From Epiperipatus broadwayi (lineage: Eukaryota > Onychophora > Udeonychophora > Euonychophora > Peripatidae), in NCBI GenBank assembly GCA_028023455.1, contig JAQFVV010000032.1, positions 622,001 through 686,000 of the forward strand: DNA of 64,000 nt, read 5' to 3'. A program made the position numbers and the translations under genes. This document shows, piece after piece, positions 1 to 12,542 of the stretch. The first letter of the stretch is position 1; each line of letters opens with the position of its first letter. The notes beneath the pieces were generated by a model. That model was given only the letters and a program-made list of their open reading frames with translations, had not been told where the DNA came from and made no database searches.

Positions 1-366
1 TTATCCTCTCAATATTTTTGAATGGCGCATTAAGTTTCCCACTTATACTTAAAAATATTTTCCATTTTAATGGCTTGAGCAGTTGCAGCATGATAACCAC
101 TAGCAGCTGTTGACTCCTTGAATTTTTTTCTTTTTAAAATTGCATGAGCACTATAAGCATGACATCAACAGAAATTCTGGCATTTCTGGCTGTTTGAATT
201 TCTTTTTAAAATGACATATCACAGGTTTATTTATTTTCTGCTTAATTTACTACACTGCATGAAGAAGACAAAGGCACAACATTCATTTTAGCAAGACTCT
301 GGTGTAAAATGGACTAATAATGTCTCGATGATTCAAGGCATTCTTCCTGATAAAAATGTAATATTG

Positions 367-890
367 TAAGTATTCAATTTTAATTTTTTTTTTTTTTTTG
401 GTATTTTAATTTTTTCTATTATTTATATAGTATTATTTTATTTTATTTTTATTTGAGAAATTATAATTTATTAGTGTGCTTGCATTTGTATTAATGTATG
501 TAGTATATAAATTATATGTGTATTCCAATATAGCATATTGGTTTATGTATAATATAATTTGGGGGCTCATAAGTATTCAATTTAAATTTTTTTATTTATT
601 TGAATAGTATATTAAATTTTTCTATTATTTGCATAGTTTTATTATTTTTATAAATTATAGTTTATTAATGTGTTTGCATTTGTATTAGTGTGTGTAGTAT
701 ATAAATTAAACTTATATTTTGATATAACATAGTGGTTTATGTACAATGTAATTTGGGGGTTCTGATGCAAGTTTGAGGCAATCTTATTTTATAAACATAA
801 TGATTCTCAAAAGATTTAATAATTTATTAATGTGTTTATATATGTATTATTGTGTTTGTGTTTGCACTTTCATATCTGCATTTGTATAAC
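367..890. repeat. Tandem repeat, ~200-bp unit, about 2.5 copies
   Basis: Two adjacent units start with TAAGTATTCAATTT at about 367 and 570 and share, in order, a poly-T tract, 'TTTTCTATTATTT', 'TTTGCATTTGTATTA', 'GTAGTATATAAATTA' and an 'ATTTGGGGG' end (about 560 and 756). A partial third unit follows near 781-890. The period is about 203 bp. No coding content is seen. It lies directly upstream of a piggyBac relic and could be part of that element or an independent minisatellite. Confidence 0.75.
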
Positions 891-894
891 AAGT

Positions 895-1212
895 GATAAT
901 TTGTATATTATTACAGAGCTGTGCAATGTAGATTTTAAGATTGATTATCAGATGTACAGAAAGGTTGCAATTGATAAAGCAATAACACAATTTACTGTAC
1001 ATAGTGTCAAGTCAAAATTTAAACAGTTAAAACCAATAAAGAGAGGTTTCAAGTGATGTATGTGATGATAGCCACAATTGTTATGTATACCACATGGAAT
1101 TGTATGCAAGCAAAGAATCAAATTCTGATTATTTCCTATGCTTTCATACTCATGCAGTGGAGTCAGTAGTTTTGCCACATCTTGCATCACATTATTTTCA
1201 AGTCTATAACTA
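895..1212 (+). pseudogene. piggyBac-like transposase relic
   Basis: A degenerate coding stretch. Read from about 950, the + strand gives VAIDKAITQFTVHSVKSKFK and then LKPIKRGFK. These match the piggyBac DDD transposase segment around the first catalytic Asp, 'D-E-A-M/I-x-x-F-K-G-R ... P-x-K-P-I-K-R-G-x-K'. After a frameshift near 1052 the next frame gives CDDSHNCYVYHMELYASK, matching the usual 'D-S-x-x-G-Y-V-x-x-F-x-x-Y-x-G-K' block, then AVESVVLPHLASHYFQVYN, which resembles the segment leading to 'YMDNFF'. The catalytic Glu/Asp context is altered (DKA for the usual DEA), and both frames are closed by stops, so the copy is dead. Only about 100 of some 550-600 residues remain. TTAA target sites and terminal repeats could not be placed. 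Family assignment rests on motif order recalled from the family. Confidence 0.6.
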
Positions 1213-2277
1213 GAAAATCAGCTATATGCAAATAAATTATATCTCTGTGGGATAATAAATATAATAAGATAGCCAACACTGGCATGCACAAAGAATATAA
1301 ACATCACTGGTGTACACAAAAAATATAAAATGACAAGATGAAACTAATTTTATCATTAATATAGAGAGCAACCTTTAATTTATAGTTTTGGATAGACAAG
1401 AAACCAATTTCTATGATGAAAAATGCATATCCAAACTTCTGGAAATGATTTACTTTGTATTTTTTATTAGAATGAATCTTTTTCTTATAGATACCTTGAG
1501 ATTTGTTAAGTTTTGGGATACAAGATAAAAATGAAGAATTCTTATGTGACTATTTTTGCAAATTCTGAAGGTATGGATTATTTCAAATAAAAGTATTATA
1601 TATGGTTTGAATAAGAATTTTGTGAGGAATACAAAGAAATAATCAATGAAGATTAATTTAAACTTAATTAATGATAAATTAGAAATTATGAACAAACAAT
1701 AAAGTAATAATTATTTCAGATGATGAAATTTCTTTTTTTCTTACTTTTTTAGTGGTGATCACTACTTACCTTAGCTTTATTGTTTTCCTTAGTTTATCTA
1801 GTTTTGATCAATGTAAAGCTTTTTGCTCTAACATTATAAAAACTGAAGTTATTGTGAAAATTGTGTATCAAGTCAGTTTTTTTAAAAATTCAATGTGGTG
1901 CTGAAGTCCCTTAAACTAGTTAAAAAACATACAATTTCTTTTATAGTATGTTAACTATATATTTTTAATTTTTTAATATTTTAGCACTATCAAAATTAGA
2001 AAAATGGTTGATATTAAACATATGATCCAAAGGCAAATATAGCTAACCTTTGGATATAATTTATTGTAATGTCTAATTTTTGCCTATATAATTTCTAGAG
2101 TAAAATCAGATAATCTCAGTGCTTTACTGATGTATCAGGTGCATCTAGTTTTTAGATTTATGAAAACATAATCTCAAATTCTATTTTTCTTTAGAAAATA
2201 TTTTGTTAAATTTAAAAAGTATATATTTTGTCCAACATAAACATCAATATGTTGCCTTTAATCTTACCTGACTTAGC
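1213..2277. other. AT-rich stretch, no gene recognised
   Basis: Only short open frames without recognisable motifs are present. The minus-strand 81-codon frame at 1450-1695 is low-complexity Phe/Leu/Ile-rich AT sequence and is probably chance. Confidence 0.5.
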
Positions 2278-2580
2278 TTATAGTCCAGCACACAGCCAGT
2301 CATATGCATGAAATTTGATTAATCCTTCCAAAATAAGTAAAACATTGCTGTGCTGATTCTTTTTTATCCACATGTTTACCCAAACCTGCATTGACACTAA
2401 TTTGGCCTTTTTATTATTTACCATAGTTACATACACAGTTTTTAGTGGCAATGTTTTTATGTTAGGGTTTGTGCAGCTGATTTGTCTAAACATATCCTGT
2501 GACATTACCAACACTTGACTTCCCAAGTCCATCAGTGCATCTGTTATAACACCCTCCAATACTACAGCTTCCTTGCAGAT
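2278..2580 (-). pseudogene. Ty3/gypsy aspartic protease fragment
   Basis: A 93-codon minus-strand frame aligns with the protease region of the gypsy element at 6523-19140. The shared core runs A-L-x-D-x-G-S-Q-[VI]-x-V-[MI]-S, then NPNIKxLPLK, VTM, KAKL and [FL]xLIL-x-GLI. In this copy the active-site triad Asp-Ser-Gly reads Asp-Leu-Gly, which should abolish activity. No reverse transcriptase, LTR or intact gag could be joined to it. The flanking 2580-2900 has scattered minus-strand open segments that may be decayed gag-pol linker, but I could not identify a motif. It is an old isolated fragment of a family related to, but clearly diverged from, the large element. Confidence 0.7.
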
Positions 2581-2589
2581 TTTAGAAAA

Positions 2590-3309
2590 GATGTTTGTAA
2601 AGGCAGGTTTAGTAAATAGCTAGCTTTAAAATAGAGAATTGAAAATCACAGTTTATGAAGAGAGCTCTAAGTGAAAATTTACCAGTCAGTTGTCTTCATT
2701 GCAGTTCTGGGCACTTGGGATGATAATAAGTTGACACTTTTCATGATGATTTAATATTAATGGAGGTTTTTTCATGAGCTGCTTGGCTGAGGTATGGCTC
2801 ATCATGTTTTGTTGAACCAAAGTTTTTTCCACACACCTCTTCCCCTGGCAGAAGATGTGAGTGATTGCCTACTTTACCCTGTCATTTTAAAGATAAAACA
2901 AATGTGGATTTGGTTTACAATTCACTTATTAAATATACATAACTATTTTTGACCACAAAACTTTAAATATTTATATTTTTCTTAACCCCGGCCACCTGTT
3001 TATTTCTACAAGCATGACTGTAGTTGAAAAACCCATTAATTTATTTTAGAAAAACATATTTAATTGCTAAAACTAATTTAGATTTTGTTTTTCTACCTTT
3101 TTCCTCCTGTAATTTATTATCACAGCTCTATAAAATTCTGAGAATTGTCATTAAAATTTTAGATTGATAAAATCAAGTTCACACTATTTTAAGACTATTG
3201 GGTGACCAAATTTAAAAGTTGTTTACAAGTAAAACTAAAAGCTGCTTTTATAATTAGTATAAAACTAATCTTATTACTATATATGTAAAATAACAACATG
3301 AGAATGTAG

Positions 3310-3348
<39 letters not shown>

Positions 3349-6300
3349 ATTTCAGTAATATAACCATAAAATTGACTAATAAGTTAGACTAAAATATTTC
3401 TTAAACTAGAAATATTTTAAAATGAACACATATCTGTAATATATACACATAATGTTAAATTACAGATGTACTGTTCACATATATGTGTGTGAACCTGCAT
3501 ATATAGTAAGTTCTGGTTGTTTAAATGGGTATTCTGAGAGGGTTTAAACCTGGAATAAAGATAGGTGTGGGGGTAAGATATGTGAAACAGGCAAGTGGAT
3601 GAAACTGACTGTTTTAATATATACAATGTAATAAATAATCACAGAAAGATCAAAAGGATAGGTTTTTTAAAAAAAGAAATAGGCGTAATTTAGAATATAA
3701 AGAACACATTAAGTTATAATCCTGAAAATCTTCTTCATTCTAATATATATATATATTGAAGTGGTAAATCTGTAGTACATATTTAACTTCACTGCCTGAT
3801 GACATTACATACCTTTAAAGTAGAGTTTGAACCTGTTTATATGTTTATTTGGTCATCTAGGAATGTTAAGCACACACATATACACATATCACTTCCACCC
3901 TGTTTATTCAAAATGGTTATGTATAACCAGTTGAATTATTATTTTAGCTTAAGTATATTTTATTTCCAAGCTTGTAAATTCCTTCACTTAGATAAATGTG
4001 TATGTGTGTATATGTATTACAGATATAAAAATAAATAAAATTAATGTAAAGCTAAAGCAATGCCAGAAAATTCTAAAAAGTATTATTACAATTTAAAAAT
4101 GTCATTCTCATTTCAAGTCAAACCAAAATCATATTTTAAAGTTATTTGCAATTTTAAAAATACGTTTAAATAATGCTTTCTGTAACGTATTGTTTACATC
4201 TTCCAATATTGCCAAATTTCAAGTATACAAGGAGCAGAAGTTCTAGGAATGCGCAAAAGGGGTTCAAATCACTCTTCTCTCTGGTATTTGTGTACAGAGT
4301 GGAAACAAAATGGACTGTGAGTAAAAGGAATTTGCCTCCCTGATCTTAAATCACTTTTGTTCTGCCTCCCTGCTATGCCATCGCTGCTTGAGAACTGTTA
4401 TGTCTAACTGTAAAAGAATATTGGAAGATGCCTACCATTATTTTATTAATATTGTGCCTTGCTAAACTTTGTATACGTTATTATAAGTAGCCACCATAAC
4501 TTCTAAAGGTAATCCGTTTTGCCGAAGAATGAACTCTTAATTCTCCTCACTTCATTTCTTTCCTAAATCTTAATTGTAATCCGAATGTAATCTTTATTTA
4601 TTTTATAACTGACTAAAAATTTAATTATCGTTAAATTTGTGATTTTCTCTCTTTAGTTTTTAAACTCGTTCTTTGAAACACTAAGCACAGAATTATGTAC
4701 TTTAAATCTATCATTAGCTTTTTAAGTTTCACACTCTAATTATTTTATTTCATGCAGCAAAACTTATTTTAAATATATATCTTATTAAATTAGTTTTAGT
4801 ATGCTAATGTTTTAATCTAGCGAACTTATATTATTTCAATCATCATTCCGATATTTTGGAATATTTAAATAGTTAAACGTAAAATTTTTTACTGAACACT
4901 GTTCACTCAGTTAAATATTTGAAATATATGCTTAATGGCGGATGGTTTAAAAATTATATTATGGCATAAGATAAACCTTTTGTTGTCATCACTATCGATA
5001 TTTAAATGCATTTTATCTTCTTAAAATAAATTTGATTATTAATATATTTTAATAACTATTTATTATTTATATGCCATTAAGAGTTAAATTGCTTATAATA
5101 TATTGTTGTTTAAAATACTTGGACTTGTTAAATAGGAAATAATATTTTCCCTCTTCTATATTCGACATCCTAAATTTATTAAAGTTATACGTATGATGCT
5201 GAGTGGGTTATTATTTTATCATGGCGTTACGCATGATATTATTGCTTTATTTAAGCTTAAATTATTTCATTAGTCATTTAAGACTTAAGCCATATTCACG
5301 TTGCTTACTTACGATAGCATTTTAAAGTACTTTTATTTTGCTTTATTATATTTATCATCTGAACTCCGGATTTTCTTCACGTAACTCGTCTAGGAATGAA
5401 GTTTGATAGAACCGATCTCAGGATAAACATTAGAGTATTAAGGCTATGCATGTGACACATTGGAGGGTGTACCATGGAATTCTTACCACTCATATTTTCG
5501 AATACTGCCTTGTGATAAATACAAGAGGAATCATATATGTGATAAAGTTTTTCAGTCCAAAGACGGACATTTCCATTTTAAACGCTGTCATTATAGTTAG
5601 CACAGTGAGTTCTTTTATGGGTAGTTCTCATATTATTTATAAGACATGGCACAGTGATCTTTGTAAACCACTCATTTTATAATTAGTCGAATATTTTAGA
5701 ATTGTCACAGTAAAGCTAATTTAGGCTAACCCATTCCTCATTTGTACAGGCCCAAATATGCTCATAAATGATAAATTATTAACTATCATATCAAGAGTAA
5801 ACATCTCTTTAGAGATGAATTTGTAAACGTCTTTATCATTACTTAAAGTAATGATCACCACATTGATAACATTAATTTATTATTATACTATAACTCATTA
5901 GCATACTAATCAGTTGCTTATATGCAAAGTAATAACTGCATTAAATCTGTGCTATGCTTTCTAATGTAAATTAAATTGTTTAAATTTATTAAATTATTAT
6001 GTTTTAATAATTACTCATGTGTTGTATCTGACTGACTCTCACTCATTGAATTCCATTAAATATTTATAATAGTGTTAGTAATATTTAGAAGTTGTAACTG
6101 ATTACTTCAAATAGATATTTATCTTTGGATTGTTCTGTTCTTGCTTATTCTGGATGGATAGTATTTTAAAATTCATGTTTCTTTTGCAATGCTAGCTGTG
6201 TGCAATTCATTTAAAATTTATAAATTGTCCCTTCACATAAGGTATTGATTGAGCCAAGTTTTAGCATTATTTATTTATGCTAATTACCCTGTAAATCTCA

Positions 6301-6522
6301 TGTTTCTCTGCTGTGTCTCTGGGACCAGAATGAATAAAATTTCGTGTTGTCATCAGAAGTGTTGTTTATAATGTTATAGTTTTAGAGAAGAGCAAATAGG
6401 GCAGAATTCATGATTGCTCCTGACCTGGGTATCTCGGGCATAAGTGGATTTAGGGTACTTTTGCTTAGATTCTAAACCTTGTTAAATGAACATACAATTC
6501 TGACTGGTACAATATATATATA
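2590..6522. other. AT-rich intergenic stretch with a (TA)n microsatellite
   Basis: About 3.9 kb with no supported gene. It contains a (TA)n run at about 3311-3345, short (TA)n tracts near 3742 and 6512, and a slightly less AT-rich patch near 4230-4400 with no recognisable motif. Open frames at 3799-4038 and 5446-5682 lack domain signatures and are probably chance. Confidence 0.5.
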
Positions 6523-8742
6523 TATAATAATGGAATGGCATATTTGATAGTCCTAGTTGAGGCACCAAATATAACGGAACGGCATTTAATCATCCCAGTT
6601 GATATACCAAATATAACAGAATCGATTATATTTAATGCTTGGAAATCATTAACTTAATGCTTCACAGTTAGGTTTGCCAAATATAACAGAATGGATTATA
6701 TTTAAAATCTAAGTTGGTCTTGTTAAATATAAGGGGATGATTAAATTCCCTAGAAAGAGGATATGCATTTCACTACAATCGGACTTTGGGTCTTCAGGTA
6801 GAATGCTAGAAATGAATCGATGAAATACTAAGTCCATGATTATATCTATCTTTATTATGCTAGCTCAATAATCTTTAAATAAGTTTTAATATAATTTAGA
6901 CTAGTTCATCCATCTTTCATCCCTCTTTCAGTCACCATTATGCCACGATATTCAAACTCATGGAGAATTTGCAATTAGCTCTTTTCAGGGATAATTTCAA
7001 AACAAGTTATTATTTAATATGCCTTTATATAAGCATTAATTAATAATTGATATTCATATGATATTTATAATACTAGCATATATATAATATAATTCAATAA
7101 TGATTAGACAAAGAGATCAAGTTAATAAATCAATATTTAATAAACAATAAAAAATATAATATAATAGATAAATAAAATATTAATAAATAAATACGGATGA
7201 ATTTTACCATTTTAAAAATATTAATAAATAATATTCTTATTTAATACCCTATGATAAAATTCAATACTATAATAAACTTTCAAAAATTAAAGAAAATAGT
7301 TTAAATTAACAGATATATAAAAACAATATCTGGATTCAAAAATTAATAATTTATGTAACTTATTAATTTATTTACCATTCTTATTTATATGTTTCATAAT
7401 TACTAATATATAAGTACTATTTACAATTGTATAACTTATATATTATATGTATTTTTGATAAATAAAATACATTAAACGTTTACAATATTATGTAGTAAAT
7501 ACAATATAATCCTGTTTAAAATATCTATTAAATAATAACTATTCTTTATATCTCTCATCTAATTTGATGAATTATGTCAAGCTTTCAATTAATTATATTT
7601 AATATTAAATATAATTTTTCCTATTAAGATATAATGATGCGATGCCAAATTTGAAATAAAGATAATGACAATAATAATAATAATAAACATATTAAAATAA
7701 TATAAGCATTATTATAATATATATAAATAAATAATAAAGAAAACTTATTTTCCAGAGTTGAAAGTAGATATTGAAGTTTATAGTTCATCATCCTAATGAA
7801 GATCTTTTACGAAGTATATTATTAATCCATTGGTATAATGATGATTTTATTTATCCTTAATTGATAAACTGTTAATAATATCCAATGATTTGATTGATAT
7901 GAAATAAAGTAAATATTCTTCGAATGTAGATGTTCTTATTCTCCATTTTTCTATTATCATTAGACGTTCTATATATCCAATATTTCAAAATATTTTAAAA
8001 TAGCATGCAAGGTTGGTTTCGAAACCTTTATGATACAAAGCTGTTCTACTCAAAGCACATTGTTTTATCCTATATATATATAATTATCTTAAATTTATAT
8101 ATATCCGAAGAATAACGGAAGTGTTAAAACAACGTAGTTTCCAAAAAACTTAAACAGACGTTCTTTTCTTTTATATTGCTATTCCTTTAAGATTTAATAG
8201 AAAATTAAAATATTTTCCTTGCAGACTTTTAATCCACAGATTATCTTAATTTGGAAAAGTTAATATTTAAATTCCAATCGTTGAACAGTAGTATTGATAA
8301 AAGAAAAAGTTATTTAAAGAGAAATGATTTTCTTTTCTTCTCCTTAATAACAAGAGAACGAATCAATCTGCTCATGTGTTGTTACAAGTTCATGCTTAAT
8401 TCAAATATTAATTGTTCAATAAACATTAAGATTTAATAATAAAATATATATAAAATTATTTATTATTCTACCTCAAATCTGGCATTTTACTCAAAAACTT
8501 GACATTAATATATATATTGTTTAAAGTTCACATATATATAAAATCATTCATTTCAACTCCAAATCTGGCATTTTACTCAAAAGCTTAAGGTATGTATTAT
8601 TTAAAACTCACATGTATATATAAATAGTTTATATATGTATACATAATAAAATAGTCAAATAAATTTTATATTTATAAATAATTTCATAAGAGATAAAAGC
8701 ACGTTAGACCAATAATAATAACTGGAAGAAGTTACTATTATA
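6523..8742 (-). repeat. gypsy-1 3' LTR (2.2 kb)
   Basis: Nearly identical to 15013-15183 plus 17070-19140. In element orientation it starts TATAATAGTAACTTCTTCC and ends in CCATTATA. The downstream part (6540-6720) contains three degenerate 'CCAAATATAACRGAA' modules. A 61-codon frame at 8251-8436 recurs at 18651-18836 only because the LTRs are duplicates; no protein motif is visible. A length of 2.2 kb is long for a Ty3/gypsy LTR. Confidence 0.9.
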
Positions 8743-8757
8743 TTTCCCCTTCCCTTA
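8743..8757 (-). other. gypsy-1 polypurine tract
   Basis: On the minus strand this is TAAGGGAAGGGGAAA, immediately before the 3' LTR start TATAATAG. This is the expected position and composition of the primer for plus-strand DNA synthesis. Confidence 0.85.
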
Positions 8758-9286
8758 GGAAATTAAAATTTTAATTTAAGTTAAAATTTTAAACACTTAC
8801 AACTATTTTAGTATGTTCTTATAATTTAATTGCATTTATACTTGGATTTTATGAAGGGTTGAAGTTTTTTTTTTTTAAACTGTTATATCTTTCCTTATAC
8901 TTGGGCTATATTATTCTTTTGATAATGATCAAAAAAAATTAAGGACTTTGATGGTTAATATTTTTTTTTATAAAAAAAAAATAAAATAAAAAAAATAATG
9001 TGTTTCCTTCTTGGACAACACAAATATATTTACTAGCCTTATTCCTGCTTCTTTAAGACTTATGGATTTGAAAAGGACTAAATAAATACTAGAGTATCCA
9101 TTTATTAATATGAATTGACTCTATTGTTTTTACTTATTTCAAGGCATTAAAGAATACCCTCATCAAAGCTAATGTTCTTAACTATATTTCTCTTTACATT
9201 GATCACTATTATTATTTTTTATACAACCGTATGGTTTACACTGCCCAATACTTATCTTGATATTCACCTTATTTCTTTATATAACA
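8758..9286. other. gypsy-1 internal 3' untranslated spacer
   Basis: About 530 bp between the pol C-terminus and the polypurine tract. It is AT-rich with homopolymer tracts near 8865 and 8960-8998. The 61-codon + frame at 9172-9357 shows no motif. There is no env-like ORF. Confidence 0.6.
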
Positions 9287-9510
9287 TTATAAACAGCCAA
9301 AATAAGGTTTTAAAATTCGTGAATTATACGTACCATGAATCTCTCCTTCTTGGTTAATCCAAAATGCATTTGGACCTGCCTTTTTAATGATAGTATAAGG
9401 TCCTTCATATGTGTTGTAGAATTTGTGATATTTATTCTCTAATGGTTTACTAGGATGGAAAGCCTTTATCAATACTCTATCTCCAACTTTAAATTCATAA
9501 ATACATTTTT
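9287..9510 (-). CDS. pol: gypsy-1 pol C-terminus, GPY/F-type module, frameshifted
   Basis: This is the end of integrase, in a different frame from the main pol frame. The minus-strand reading gives EFKVGDRVLIKAFHPSKP and then YEGPYTIIKKAGPNAFWI. The first matches the 'F-x-x-G-D-x-V' strand and the second the GPY/F motif, both normal at the C-terminus of Ty3/gypsy and retroviral integrases, where they take part in DNA binding. The switch of frame falls at the run of eight T on the + strand near 9508-9515 (eight A in the coding strand), so a one-base slip in a homopolymer explains it. No chromodomain is recognisable after the module. The reading frame stops at about 9287. Confidence 0.75.
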
Positions 9511-12500
9511 TTTATTCCGACTTCTATTACTTGCCATTTTAACAAGTTGTTTATGAGCTTGTAAAATGTCATTTTCTTCATTTATTTTGGGTTCATTAAT
9601 AATAGGTTTATATTTTTTAAATTGTATAGGTATAGTTTGATGAAAGTGTAGTCGTATGGGTGAGAATCCAGTAGATTCATTTAAGCTCCAATTGATATAA
9701 TCTACTACACGTTTTGTCTGCTTTACCCAACCCTTATGCTCTTCTTCCAAATAGGTCCTAAACAAACATCCAAGCTCCCGCATAATACGTTCACATGGGT
9801 TTGATTGTGGATTCCTAATAGAGATTAGCACATGTTTTATTTTTGATATATCTACCCATTTCTTCCATTCCTTAGATAGAAAAGGTGTACCATGATCAGT
9901 TAGTATGGTTTTCGGCTTTCCTATCATTGGAAATTGGAGAGTACTCAATACTTTGATTGTATGTTTAGTATTGGCTTGGGGTATTGGGTAAGCAGCAACA
10001 TATTTGGAAAAGAGATCATAAGTGACTAATAAATATTTTTGTTTGTTAAATGGGGGCAAAGGCCCATAATAGTCAATTGCTAAGATCTCATTTGGTCTTT
10101 CTGGAATGATAGAATTAATTGAATTAATATAATTTTGGTTTACTGACTTAGCTCTTAAGCAAATTAGACAATCTTGGAGTGATTTCAAGATGTCTCTATA
10201 CATTTTTGGCCAGTAAAACCAATTCTTAAGGGTATGTTCTGTCTTGTGAGCACCATAATGCCCATATAGACAGTGTACATATTTTATGAGTGGGTCACAT
10301 AAAGACTTTGGTATTATTGTCCTCCACTCATCAACGTTATCATTCATTTTATATAGTAAGACCTGTTGTTCTAATTTAAAATGGTTAAGATCTTTAGGTG
10401 CATTCAAAACTTCCTCCCCTAATAAAACTTTTATAATTGGGTTTAATTCTGGGTCATTAAATTGTATCTCAGGTAAGTTTTCCAACTCGTTCTCTACATT
10501 ACTATCAGCCATCACATTGACATTTGTAATGTAGGCATTGTCTACCATTAAATGATTTTGTTCTGACCTACATGGATTTTGACTAAGCACGTCAGCCACA
10601 ACATTCTCGGATTCTTTGCAATAATGCACAGTGTAATTAAATTCCTGTAACAGTAAACTCCATCTAACTAGATGACTATTTGTCAGATAACTGTGATTAA
10701 GGAATTCAAGGCTTTTGTGATCAGTGATCACTATCACCTCTGATCCGAGTAGCATTTGTCGAAATTTTTGGAAAGCCCAGACTATTGCTAGTGCTTCCTT
10801 CTCTGTAACCATGTAATTTATTTCTGGACCTTTCAAGAGCCAGCTAATAAAGTAGAGGACACCTGGTTGGCCATCCTCTTGGATTTGGGACAGTGTTACC
10901 CCTAATCCAAAACCACTACTATCTGTTTGAACAATGAATGGTTTATTAAAATCAGGGAAAGCTAACATAGTTAACTCTAAAAACCCTGTTTTAATATTCT
11001 CAAATGCACGGTCTTGTTCTTCAGTCCATTTCCAACATTCATCTTTTCTAATCAATTTTAGCAATGGTTCCATGTGGTCTGAGAACTTCTGATAGAAACG
11101 GTTGTAAAAATTACATAGGCCTAAAAATGATCTAATTTGTTTTCGATTAGATGGTTTAGGAAAGTTTTGAATGGCAGAGATCTTCTCTGGATGAGGTCTT
11201 ATCCCATTGCAACCAACAATATGACCTAAGAAGACTACTTGGTTGGAAACTAAAGTACTCTTCTTGAAGTTAATTTTTATACCTTTCAGAAAACACTCTT
11301 TAAAAAATATAGATAAATGTTGAAGGTGTTCTTCAATTGTGGTAGATGCAATAATTACATCATCCACATAAATAATTATGATTTGTTTTACCTCAGGAGA
11401 TAAAGTCTTATCCAGACACCTAATTAGACCTGCACCACTATTTATCAATCCAAAGGGCATCCTATTAAATTGGTATGTAAAACCCTCATAATGGAAAGCA
11501 GTATATTGGCGATCTTCTGGATGAAGTTCAATCTGCCAATAGCTGGAGGTTAAATCGAAAGTAGAAAATACCTTCTTATTTCCAAATTTCACGAATAATT
11601 CATGTATGGGTGGTGGTATATTTCTGTCTGGGACAGTAATTTTGTTTAGTTGTCTAGCATCTAAACAAAATCTCATCGACCCATCTTTCTTCTTCACAGT
11701 TACTACTGGATTACAGTAAGGTGAAGAGCATTTGGAAATGATTTCCCAATCCAGCATTTTGTTAATTTGCTTAGATATATCTTCCCGATATTGGTATGGA
11801 ATAGGATATGATTTGGATTAAAATGGTTGATCATGAATTAATATAATTCTCTGTTGGAATCCCTTTATCACTCCTGGTATGTCTGAGAAAATAGAATTAA
11901 ATTCTTTTATAACAAATCATAATTTCAATATATCATCACTTCCAAGCAAGTTGGATTCTGCGAGTTTACTCTCTAAGAGTGTTTCTGGAATGCTAGATGT
12001 TATACAGTCAACTTCAATTAGATCATATCTTGGAAGCAATGTCATCTCCAAGACTTCATCATTAATTTTAACTGTTTTAGTACAGAAATCAATTACACAA
12101 GTGTTCCAATGTAGGAAGTCTGCCCCTAAAATAACATTGTGAATTAAACCATTCAAAATTAAAAATACATGATAGAGAGTTGTTTGGCCAATTTTAATCT
12201 CAATCCAAATTTGTTTTTGGATTAATTTAGCTTTTCTGCTGTTAGCCATGGTAACCTGCATAGATTTCAGTGGTAATATTTTGATGTTAGGATTTATTGC
12301 TAAAATCTCTTGATAAAATTTCTCTGATATCACTGAAATTTGGCTACCAGAATCTAATAATGCCTTAACCAGCAAGCTCTCAAACAAAACTTCTATCATA
12401 GGGCAACTTTGTAAAACAAAATTTGGTGTTTTATCTTCCCATGAACACATCATGTTAGTGATTTCTCGTGTAAAAGTTTGATTCAAGTTCCTCATTGGGT

Positions 12501-12534
12501 ATTTGGTTTCTTGAGGTGAGGAACATTTCCTCAA
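9469..12534 (-). pseudogene. pol: gypsy-1 pro-pol: protease, RT, RNase H, integrase, with two in-frame stops
   Basis: One reading frame from 12534 to 9469 is broken only by TGA at 11917-11919 and TAA at 11818-11820. Domains in order: protease with active site LLDSGSQISVIS about 60 residues in; reverse transcriptase with PYCNPVVTVKKKDGSMRFCLD, FSTFDLTSSYWQI, MPFGLINSGAG and the catalytic IIYVDDVIIA; RNase H with TDSSGFGLG, EKEALAIVWAF and TDHKSLEFL; integrase with an HHCC zinc finger (H-C-L-Y-G-H then C-L-I-C) and the DDE residues in AIDYYGP, LTDHGTPF and NPQSNPCERI. The longest uninterrupted part is 762 codons (9469-11757). Pol lies in the -1 frame relative to the gag stop at 12543, so -1 frameshifting is the likely expression mode (inference). 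The two stops and the homopolymer frameshift at the 3' end make this copy inactive as it stands. Confidence 0.92.
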
Positions 12535-12542
12535 GTACCCTT

